A stretch of DNA of 64,000 nucleotides from Gymnogyps californianus. Taxonomy: Eukaryota > Chordata > Aves > Accipitriformes > Cathartidae. The notes beneath the pieces were generated by a model. That model had not been told where the DNA came from, did no database searches, and was given only the letters and a program-made list of their open reading frames with translations. Position numbers and translations under genes: made by a program. The stretch is from positions 19,357,522 through 19,421,521 of the forward strand of contig NC_059477.1 of the NCBI RefSeq assembly GCF_018139145.2, read 5' to 3'. This document shows, piece after piece, positions 12,501-24,500 of the stretch (within the stretch, counting starts at the first letter, position 1; each line of letters begins with the position of its first letter).

Positions 12501-15500
12501 AGTTACTTGGCTTATCAAAATTATACTGGGGCTAGAGGGAGACCTGTATCTGAACAGCTCCAAGGTAATGTAATATAAGCAGAAGGGTTTTGTTTCTACT
12601 GCTATTTGGAAAAGTAACACTACTATGTGAAAGTGACTTAAGGTATGTTGCCTCTATGTAAAATGCAGCGTATAAAATCGGGTAAAAAAATACAGGAATG
12701 AATGGAGAAACTTACTTTTACATATTAGGTGACTGTTAATACAGAATTGACTTGAAAGGTCATCAACCTAAATATGTTGAGGACTAGTTTTACATAATTA
12801 GCCATTTTTCTGGAAAATCATTGACTATTTTCTTCAACCAGAAGATATCCTGACATCATTGGATGTGAATAGGAGAAAGTATTGTCTACTTTTTTGTTCC
12901 ATGGAGCTGATTGGCTACTCATTCTCATGAGTGGCTTTTGTTTTCTAAGAAAACTGCTTTTCTAAAGATAACAAAATGCGATCCCACCTCACTAAACAGC
13001 TGCTTCCCTGCCTCCCCTTCCCCCAGATCATCAAGGAGGAGAAGCAGCCTACTGAGTATCTTCCTACCGATGGGGAGGACAGTAAATTTACTAATTTGCT
13101 AAAATTAACATCATAAATACCGTCCATATTTGTACAGCATCTTTGTATGAAAATGTGAATTGTCAGTGCCCTAGCTTTAGACTTGAAAGGCAAAGTCAGA
13201 TGTAAATATTTAAGACTTTGAAAGCTTGATTAGTGCGGGTCAGCATAACATAACATGCAAGAAAAATACTTCAAGATGCTTTTTGTATGTCATACTGTGT
13301 TATACATAATGTACTAATATGCTGCTGTTATGGTATCCTGTGGAGAAGATACATGGGCAGCAATATCTTGAATGGAAAGGATTAATATACAAATTAAAGC
13401 TCAGATTAATCTTTGGCAGCAATATGAATTCTGTTCTTAAGGACAAGGATTTGAAAGTCTTTGTTAGCATGTGAAGCTTGCTCGTGCTAACAGGGAAGGC
13501 TTGTTGAAGTATTACCAGCCTCCCTTCACATAGGTGTGTTAGGATTAGTGTAGAAATGAAAACTTTTATTACTGAAGGTGATAGCTTCTAGCGCTGTGGT
13601 GTGAATTTTCACATTGGATTTTTATTCTCTAGTTTGTCCTCCAGGTCTTGGGTTTTTTTTTTTTTTGAAAGGGGGTTTCTATAAAATTCTGAATTAGGTA
13701 TCGGCTTACTAACATTTAGAATTAGACTGTTGTTCTCTTATGACTTGCAACTGTTTATCTGATTTTTCTCTTAAGCTATTCCCCTTCAGCTTTTTTTGGC
13801 AGATATGAGTGGCAAGCAACTGCCAGCTTGTCTTTGTTGTCGGTCAAGAGGTGACTCCATGCTGAATGCCTGGTGCCACCCAGTAATAGCTCTAGAGATT
13901 TTTCAGCCCTAATCAAACTGGAATATGTCTGCCTTTTCTAGCTTGCAGTCAGTTACCAACTTATTTCTGCCTTAAGTCATTCCCTCAGGGTCTCAGCAAG
14001 TTACTGATGCTGGTGGAATGAGTTAAGTTCTAGGAATATATAACGTCATTAATTTTAAATGTATATTGAAATATATGAAAAATTGAAGAAATATATTAAC
14101 ATGTTAGAAGGATGCTCTTCTTGAAATGATCTTCATTTGAATTAGATTGTTTCATCTTGCATGTTCTGATTTTCAGAGAAATATGTTTTTATTTTGTAAA
14201 ATTGGTCTGAAATGGTCTGCTATTAAACTTTCACCTCAAAGTTCTTAAAGAGGAAATGTTTTTTATTTCATGAAGTCCTACTATATATTTATTAGCTTAG
14301 AATACAGCTTTAGGTAGAAGACTCTTTATTAAACATAGAGTAAAAAAGAAATAATGCTTTTGCCTGTGTAACGTAGTCTTTAAGGCAGTTCAAACCCTGT
14401 AAAATGTTTATTTCTTTTGATACTTTATGAAGAGACACATCTTGCATTGCGTAAGCGGGCAAAGCCATCCGTATTCTTAGAGTAGTTATTACAGCACACC
14501 TTTGAACATGGAATAGAGTTAAATTTCTTTCTCTGTTTCTCTGACCTTGGATAGGTTACTCTCGCATTCCAGTTGTCTTGTCTAACTTACCTAACTCAGG
14601 TTGTATTGTTAATACTTGAAAGCATTTTGAACTGGGCAGCCATTATATAACTGCAAAAGGTTTCTTATCAATTAAGTTGAAACTCTGTTTGAAATCTTAC
14701 AGCCTTTTGCCTGCTTTCTTACACTAGCTGTTATTCAGAGAACCTTTCTAGCCTTTAAGAATTTTTTTTTCTTAAATGAAACGTTGCTACTTTAGGCTTT
14801 ATTACATAGTGCGTGGCACTGGAGGGTTTTAGATAAGATGCTTGGAAGGGCTTGAAGTATGAGATTTGCCACTTCGCTTAGGCCGAATAACTTGCCAGGA
14901 AAAGTGTCAACTTAATAATTATAAGCAATTCTAAGCTTTAAAACAAATTAAGTCCTGATGATTGCGGAGAGACCTTTCAAATGTAAGATGGTCATAGATC
15001 AGTTTAACTTTATCTTGAGCACAGATAAACTGCTCCATTGTTTGAGCTAAGTCAGCTGAAACCCTATGAAACTGAGTGGATTCAGACCTCTGTAAAATCG
15101 CCAGGAGTCAGGTCAGTTAACCCTGCCTGGGAGAGCATTTGTACAATAGCTGTATCTCATGGTTATCATTGGTATTGAATTCTTCCCACAAATCTCCCAG
15201 GTCTTAATTTTGGGCCTTAGCTGGTAAGCTTGGTTTTCTGGATAACATGTGTCATAAATCTATCAAATAAGAAGTGATGACTAAGTAATTTTCAGCTAGC
15301 TGCACATACCTTGATTTCAAAAAGTTCCCACTGAACATTTTAGCAAGAGATGATGTTACTTGCTGCTTCCTTAGTATTTCTACCTATAGTAATACTTGGT
15401 TAAATTTTAAGACAGGATGATTTTATTTAGATCAGTGTTGATGTCTTGTTGACAAGATACTGATTTAATTTTTAGTTTTCTGTATAAATATTGTTTGAAG

Positions 15501-18500
15501 ATTTCTGTTCTTCGTATTTGCAAAGTTAAATCTCATCTGGTAAGTCTTCTGTTTGCTAAATGACTTCAGAAATGGTTACTGTAATATATTTTAATTAATA
15601 TAATTCTTTTTTCTGTTTTAAAGAATCTGGTTTATAAGAACACTGCTCATTTTTTTCTTTTCCAAAAGGACAGAAAGGAATAGTAAGTATTTTTTCTGTC
15701 TTTTTTTAGAATATGGAACTAGTTGAGAATGATGCTTGCTATGAAAATGTAAATATTTTGGATAATTTGGCTTCCAGGAAAAGAAGAGTAGTCTTTTGGT
15801 TGATGCTGAAATGGGTAGCATTAGCTAAACTGTTGTTTCTACCACACTGTTCTTGAAAGAACAGGAAGGAAACTGCTTAATTTTTCACTTCACTTACAAA
15901 ATTGGGGTAACTTTCTCCCATCTTTGCATACTTCAAAGTGTAAGGGAATAAAATGTAGTGTAGAAGTAGGAATGAGGGAAAGGAAATATAAACAATAGTA
16001 GTAGTTCCCTTAATATTTGCATCTTGCAAGTATTTCAGCAGTCTTAATCTCTTATCTTTTTGTATAAGAGAAGAGATTTATAGCAGATATGTTTAATTTA
16101 TTTGTCAAGATAGCTTTTCTCTCCCATGTTCTCCAAAGCATGCTTATGTTTTCCTGAGCGGAAAAAGGATAAGCAGATGTTTTTGTGCTGTTTTGAGATC
16201 TAAGGAAAATTGGGAGTTTTATAACAAAAACAAAAAATAGTGCAGGTGTTCAAATATATATAAAAAGTTGTTAAAGAACATGCAGATTCATTCTAATGCA
16301 AAATTTAAAAACTGCATCTGTGGCACTTGTCTGCAGTAGTTAGAATTCATTTGAGACTTTCTTTGAAAGCAGTCCAGCCTGTAACAATATCTCATGGTGA
16401 TGTGAGCAATAGTACAGGAAAACCTCAAAGTTGCACTATGTTTTATGACTTGCAGAACAACATGATGTATTTAATTTGTGACAGCTTATGAGTTAAACAT
16501 CACTTTTGGAATTTTTCTTAAACTTAATGTTTTCATTTGATATGCAAGCATAGGACATACATTTTTATGTAGAAATAAAATTGTCCATATATTCTGTGGT
16601 GCTGTGTGATTCATTTCTAAGGTGAATATATATTTGCATTTCATGGCTGGATAAGAAAAAAATGTATGTATGTTTTTCTAGTTTGCTTAAATGTCTTTAT
16701 TGCTGTTTTTAGCATATAAGCAAGTCTAGTGCTTTTGTTGAACCTGTGTATAAAGGGTTTTAGTAGATGTTAGAACATGCCAAAAGGAATTATTTCTGCA
16801 CTGTTCCAGAGATCGGGTAAAAATGAAGTGTTTTACCTCAAAGAGACAAGTTCTGTATTTGGAAAAGAGAAATCAAATGCGCTGTGCAAGAGTTACAGCA
16901 GTGAAGCAGGAGAAAACATTATTGAGAGAGCAAACTGGCAACCGAGTAGCTCAAAGCTAGCCTTTTATTCTGGGATAAGTTAATATAACACATTGAGTCA
17001 CTGGAGATGATTATTTAATACTATAAAGCTCTATGCTGGATAACCAGCATACACCAGTTTTGGGAACCATGCTCTGAACGAGGAAAATTCCTAGTGAGAC
17101 ACAAGGAAAGGTGATGTAGAGAGATTACGGTATTTCAGTTTTTAAGACTGGTCAGGCAGACAACTGTTGAGGAAGATTTAGGCTGATCTGTCCCAAAGTG
17201 TGGGGAAAATAAATGAGGTATCTTGCAGGTATTGACTTCTCTAGTATGAATTCTTTTTTCCTGTAGGTTTAATTAAGATGAGATATATTGGTTTCTTGAG
17301 AGTACTTTGCAGTAATTGCCATTTGGTCATGTTTGAAGGGGCAGGTGTTTCATGAGGTTCTTATTGAACACAGGAGGTAAAGTGATCAGAAACAAATGCC
17401 CACACTTCAAACTGATTGCATTGCTTTGTGGGAGGCTATGCTTGAAGATGTTTTAGGCATTTCTATACCAAAAGCAGGTTCTGTTTCTTAAGTAACTGTT
17501 AACAGCTGACTGTATTGTGCTATTTGTTTGGTTGCATGATACCATGCTGCATTGCAGTGCATTTCAAGGTGTTAATCTGTGTGGGGCTACATGAGAGGCT
17601 GTGTTCTAATATAACTAAAATTTGGTGGAGGGAGGTACCTTATTAATTTGAAGATGCACAATTTCTGGAATTGTATCTTCTGTGGTCCAGCCCAATGCTA
17701 AATATGGTCTTGATCCATGTCCTATTTGTCTTAACTAATAAGGGATTGTTGTAGTTACCCTTTCATTGCATAAACTTTCAAATATGTACATGCCCAGTTC
17801 TAGTATTTTGTACATTTAATAAAGTGGTTTATTCTATCAAAAAGGGTTTCTACATTCTGGAAAAGTTCAAGTAATTATGTGCTCCCTTAATTTCAAGTAA
17901 CAGTAGTGTTCCTGAAGTAACTTTAAAAAGTGTGTGTAGCATACTTAAATACATATAAATAAAGATACTAAAAAGTATCTATTTAGTTTGGTGGGTTTTT
18001 TCTTTTTTTGAAAACTGAAAAATGGGTAAAAATAGCTATATCTTACAGGAAGTAAACTGCTGGTATCCAGTAGAGCTGAGAAGGGGAAAAAGTTGTAAAG
18101 TTTTTTGTTAAACTCTTCTTGCTGTGAAGGAGGTAGTAGAAAAAGAATTTATCAAGAGAGTGTCTTCTATATTAGGCAATCATTTATTGCAGTGAGTTTT
18201 CCATGAGTGCCAAGCTGCAAGCATTGACTTCAAGGAAAATCCCATGTGCATTTGACCTTTCTTCTTTCCCTTCCTTTTAGAGAGATTAGGTGCTGTGCCT
18301 ACTAGTGGTAACAGAGTCTCTTAACATTTAGTAGTAAAATCACCTTCTGGTAGCTTTTCTTACAAAACTGGGGGTTTTACTGTAGTCTGGAAGTATTGAA
18401 AGAGTGAAATAGATTGAGATTTGAAGCTCAGAATTGACCTGGCATTTGAAACTAGCATGTGTTAGGAGGCTTATGTGAAATATTTAAGCCAGTAAATCTG

Positions 18501-21500
18501 GTACTCAGATATATTAATACTTAGACCTCAAGCTTTTTTTCTGCAGTTTGACTCATGAGATTAAGTGTATTTGGTCCATTCTTGTACCAGTTTTAATGTA
18601 GGTCAAAGCAGGGCACTGGCTAGAATTGGTTTGCTTAATGAGGAAAAGGTACATAAAACTTTTTAATAGTTATAACTGTAAAGTGATAACAGTGGGCTAT
18701 AATTTCATTCAGCATTTAAAATGATTTATTTTCACATGAAAACTTTAGTGATTTTATGCAAAGTTTACTAATTTTGTAGGGTTGGTAGTGGTCAGTGCAT
18801 CATTTTTCCTGATGTCACAGGGCAAAGTCAATGTTTAGAGTGTGCTGAAATTACCTCTTATTTATATTTGAAAACTAATGTATGATGTCCTTCTTTTAGA
18901 TGATGCGCTGGAAGATTTAAAATCTCAAAAGAAAAAAATAGTAAGTAAAACTTCAAGAAAAGTTAGTTGTTATGGTCTACTAAAGTGGTTTTGCATTGCT
19001 ACAAGTTGAGTTTGATTGTAATATATAGATGAAGAGTGGAGGGAGGAAGGTGAAACTATTACCATTCCTCTGTTTTGATACATTTTCTAGTACCACACGA
19101 GGTTTTCCTTACCCTAGAATTACAAAGGACTGCTTGCATATGAGAATAAATTGTCTTTTTGCGGTTTAACTTAAACCTACTGTTTTAGTGTTGCTAGATC
19201 TATGTAAAGTGATTCTGTTTTGTCAGAAAACAAATATTTATGCTTTAACTTACTCGTTGCTGACTACTTCTTTTACTTTAGGATCATAAAAATTATAAAA
19301 ACCGATCTAAGAACATAGTGCAACTATATCTTTAGTAGTTACTCTATCACTTAGTGTCTTGTTCATAAATAGCAAAAAGGACTTCCATCTTGTCTGGATT
19401 CACTTTTTCATCAAGTAACAGATTATTGTTTATATCTTAAATGCATCACCACTTATTTCCCATCCTCCTCCATCTTATTTTTGTACTTCATACTTCTTTC
19501 ATTACATTCTTTCCTCTAAAATATTTATGTTGTCATGTATCAATCCTATCGGTTGTCTTGAGGTCATCTATTTTGTGAACTGTGTGGATGAGTTAGCAGT
19601 ATAAAACTTGGTGTGTGCCAGGTATTTGCTTCAACTGGATCAACACTTAATCTCAGTAAGACAAATTTAGAATGGAAAAGATTCCAAGTCTTGGATAACT
19701 TGCACTCTTTGCGAAGTTTGTAACACTGAAAGCTGTTTCCTCTCTACTTAATCATTCTGTAAGGAAATTCTCTGTTTACTGATGTTGTTGGCTTCATCTC
19801 CTGCCTTGCAAGGCAAAACTGAAAAACCACCACCACCAAAACACAACCGCCCCCCAACCAACCAAAAACCAAACACCACCACCCCCCAACAAAACAGCCC
19901 TCCTCCCCCAAAAAACTCCCAAAGTTGTATTGTGAGACTTTATTGTTAATGAATTTGCCAAAGTGTTCACCTCATGCCTTCTGGATTTTGCCATGGTAGC
20001 TAACTTAATAGAAAACCCATAACAAAGCTACAAAAAGGAGTCAGGTAAGAGTCTGTTATTATATGGCCTTTACAGGGGAAACAGATTTCAGTGATCTTCC
20101 ACTCTGTTTTTTATCACTTTTAAAATGTAGATGTAAAAATGATAACCTGTAACCTAATTATGTCATTGTCCTTTGGTAAAGAGGATTTGCTGATATTTAT
20201 ATCTGCTAATCTTTGTATTAAGGAATCTATTAAATGGAAGTGTCTTTTGGTTGGAGAGATGATAAAAAGGGGTTGGAGAGGCCTATGTTTTCTGAGAACG
20301 AAATAAATGAGTGTGACAACTATGTTTTAAATTTTATTTTACGAAAACTGCTTAACTGAAATTAGTTAATCCCTCCAATTTACATAGTCATTGGGTAGCT
20401 TTGGAGGGAAAGTTCTTGGAACAGAAAAAGCACAATGGAGAACAAAATGGCTTTGAGTCTTAAATGTAAAGCCTTCATTTCAGTAATCATGAAAATCTTC
20501 ATATTTGTTCTAGAAGAACTAGTAATGCTGAATTTTTGTGTGTGAGAAGCACTTCTTTAGAGAAGAGCCATTGAATAAAAGATTAGTCAGGAAAAAGCTG
20601 GTTTATAAAGGGGAGTTTTTTACTTTGGGAATTGGTGCTGTTGAAACAAGATGTAAATGTGTATTTTGCATATGCAAAACAACATATTGTAGAAGAGCAG
20701 GCAGTAGTTAAAAATTAAACAACTGCACAAATACTTTGTGAACAATTGTTGTGGTTTAACCCCAGCCAGCAACTAAGCACCACGCAGCTGCTCGCTCACT
20801 CTTCCCCCCCTCCCAGTGGGATGGGGAGGAGAATAAAAAAGTGAAACTCATGGCTTGAGATAAGACCAGTTTAATCACTAAAGTAAAATAAAATATGATA
20901 ATAACAATAAAAAAATAATTGTAATGAAAAGGAATATAACAAAAAAGAGAGAAATAAAACCCAAGAAAAGACAAGTGATGCACAATGCAGTTGCTCACCA
21001 CCTGCTGACCGATGTCTGAGCAGTGATCCACCCCTCCCGGCCAACTCCCCCCAGTTTATATACTGAGCATGGTGTTCTATGGTATGGAATATTCCTTTGG
21101 CTAGTTTGGGTCAGCTGCCCTGGCTATGCTCCCTCCCAGCTTCTTGCACACCTGCTTGCTGGCAGAGCATGGGAAACTGAAAAGTCCTTGGCTTAAGATA
21201 AGCGCTACTTAGCAACAACTAAAACATCAGTGTGTTATCAACATCATTCTCACACTAAATCCAAAACACAGCACTGTACCAGCTATTAAGAAGAAAATTA
21301 ACTCTATCCCAGCTGAAATCAGGACAACAATTTAGAAATCATAGTTGTAACTATGGAGAGTTTAAACCTGGAAATATAAATTGCCATTAGTATATATGTA
21401 TGTCAAGCTTTAATCATTGAAGACAAAGTTCTAAATAGGATTAGTAAAACAGGGTTCTGGAAAGCCCAATAACCTATAACTCAGCTATTTTTCAGTCTGA

Positions 21501-24500
21501 GGGGAATAAAAAGTCCATGATTACCTCCTGGTCTTGTTGTTGCCTGGTTCCTAGCAAGGGACCAGAAACAGAAGACTTAATGCAACCTCTTGAGTCAGCG
21601 TGATGTTGGTATTTTTTACTCAGAAGACTGACTCAAGAGTTTCATCATAATTTAAAGGTATTCAATTAAGCATTAAAATTAGATCATCATACATGAAACC
21701 TTGCATGTTGAAATGAGCTGAAGGTGGATGGAAGTAATGAGACAATATAATTTGTATTTGAGATAAAAATACTGATAAAATTGCATTCTGTAATAATTTG
21801 GTTTTCATAATATTCAGATTTGGTTTTGTTTTGGATTAACTTCCTTAGGTCTATATGTGGCTATGAATAACTGTAGCCACACCTACTTTTTACTAAAACA
21901 AAACAAAAACCTTTGCCAAGTAAAATAATGGGAAGGGAGGAGGGAGAGGATTTTTTCCCTGTTGGATTCTGATTTGCTACTAAGTTTGCAAACAGGATTA
22001 TTTACTAACATATTTACATTGTGATCCTCAGAGTATTTGGGATAAGTAAACTATGTATTTCCTGTTTATTTGTAATGCAAATTGTTGTCTAGGCACTGTC
22101 AGCCTGCCACAACAGCTATGGTTTTTCACTTCATTGCAGCTCAGCTACCTGATTGCTGGAGAAATCTTATATTGAAGACAATTGTCCTTTGAAAAATGTT
22201 ACAGTACTTGTGTTTTACAGGCATGTGTTCCACTTTTTCCCTAGTGACATTACTTACATGCTGAAGGGTACCGATAGTGGAGTAAGCTCCTCAACTAGGT
22301 GGCTGTGCAGTGAGCTGCTCAACAGAACTCCAGTTCTGTTCAAAAGGCTTCAGTCTTTGGTGGCATAATCACATGGATATTCACGTGGGTAAAATACCTG
22401 ACACACAAATTACAGATACTTCCTCTGGAAACGTCCATTAATATTGTCTATCCTGTACTTCGACTCAAAGTTTGTATAATACTTATTTTCCACAGAACTG
22501 ACTCTCTACACTACTTTTTTCCTAGTGAATGCTTTAAAACACGTTGAGTGTTTCTTTATGGATTGGGGGTAGGGATTAAGTTCATTAGCTGTAATTAAGG
22601 CACTACTTCAAGATACAACTTTTTCTCCCTCCTTGATCGTAAGAGATACTCTGGTTGTGTTCGTGATTGTGTAGCTGTAATTTTGGCCTTAGAGTTCTCA
22701 GTTAATGAGGATGTCAGCCCTTAAGCCTGAGTGTGTATAGATGAGCAAGTTCAGAGGGTTAAGCATATTAAAGCAAGGGCATAGGACTTGTATTAAGCTG
22801 CTATAAGTGGGAATTAGTGGAGACTTTACCTGGAGCAGCAGTCTTAAAGATGGGATCATTCTTAGCCTGAGGAGAGAGTTGTGAAGACAGTATAGTAATT
22901 ACTTCGCTAATGTTAGAATTGAACTTTGCTGAAGTTTGCTCAGCTATTCTGTTATGGTAGGCTGAGTGTAATATTAGACTTGGACAGACTTCCTAGCCAT
23001 TTCAGGTAAGAATTTAGAAAGTTGCATCTGTTAATTTTCCAAGAAAAAAAAAAAAGTACTCTGATTTCAGGGCTGCCTTGGAGTTAAGTTAATAATGGAA
23101 AAAAAATGCAGCATATGAATTTTGTTATTTAAAGTAACTACTGTTTAATGACCTTTATATCTTCAGCCTTCCAGGCATAGAAAACTGTAGATATTTTGAT
23201 AACCTTCAGTATGTGACAAAAACTCTGCTAGGAGTTGGTTGTTGTATAAGCCCAGTCTTGTCTACCCAATATATGCTAGAGTACTGCAAACGTGCAACTG
23301 GAAGCTCAAAATGCGGTTAAAAATCACATTTACTGATGAATGATCAAATGAGGTATTTCTTTCATGCAGCGTTCACACAAAACAGTTACTTTGGTGGTTT
23401 TACTGTTTGCATGGATCTATCCAGAGTACACTTAATTATTGTGGCTTAAATGATTTATTTCCTATTTTAAGGAAACTTTTGCAATGTGTACTGGCATGTC
23501 TTACATGGTAGACTGAAATGAATCTTGTGGCTTTGTGTGAACATAAAGAAATACCTCTCCATAGTCGGGTTTGACATACCAAGTAATTCAATTTAAGAAC
23601 TCACGTGGTAGTATGGCAAATAAGTAGTTTGCACCGTGCTAATACTTCGGGCTTCCAGTTGCTACATCGCATTTATAAGGAGCTTAAAATACATTACTCC
23701 TATTACTTTTCAATATAGGCAACTGATGTTGTTGCCACAGGAATTCTGTTTGGTTGCCAGTTGGAAAGGAGACCATCCATGCAGTTATTCATAGGAGAGA
23801 ATGTGGTACGTGACTGTACTGCTTTATTAAGATGTGGTTAATTCCATGAAATAGGTTTGAAAAATCCATGATTAGGCCGGTATTAACTTTCATAGAGGCT
23901 TCACTTGTGATCCTGGTTACTCAGCATTTAAGCTTCATCATAATAGACTATGAATTAGCCCTTGGCAGAAAGTAGAAGATGTTTTTGTGGGAAAAGTTTT
24001 GGATCTCAGAGAAGAGTATATTATGGAAAAAGAGCAGGAGGTGTCGAGCAATTTGCTGGTTTAGCGGCCAGTGCTGAGCACTAGGTTAACATTTCCAAGA
24101 TTATGCTTCAGGATGATGAATAATCCAGAAGTCAGTATGTTGATTTGCATTTTTAAATGAGCTTGCTGTGGCAGTGCACAAGCCAGTTTCTTCTGCTATG
24201 CAAACGTAGAGATAGTATTTAAATTTTACACAGACCCTTATTTGGTTCTAGTAATTATGCTAATTTGCTCAAAGAGTGAGTAAACTTTGACCTGTTTGAT
24301 TCCTTATTTGGTATTGTCAGCCAAATTTCAATTGATTTTAGAAAAATATATCCTAGAAGTGAAACCATGAGATCAGTGAGTGTGCTTATAGAAATCTTGA
24401 CAATTTCTATACATTTTCAAGAAATTTGTAGTCAGTTGTGAAACTGAATTCTTGTTCAGATTCAGCTTTACTAGAATTATAAAGCTATATATGAATTTCA

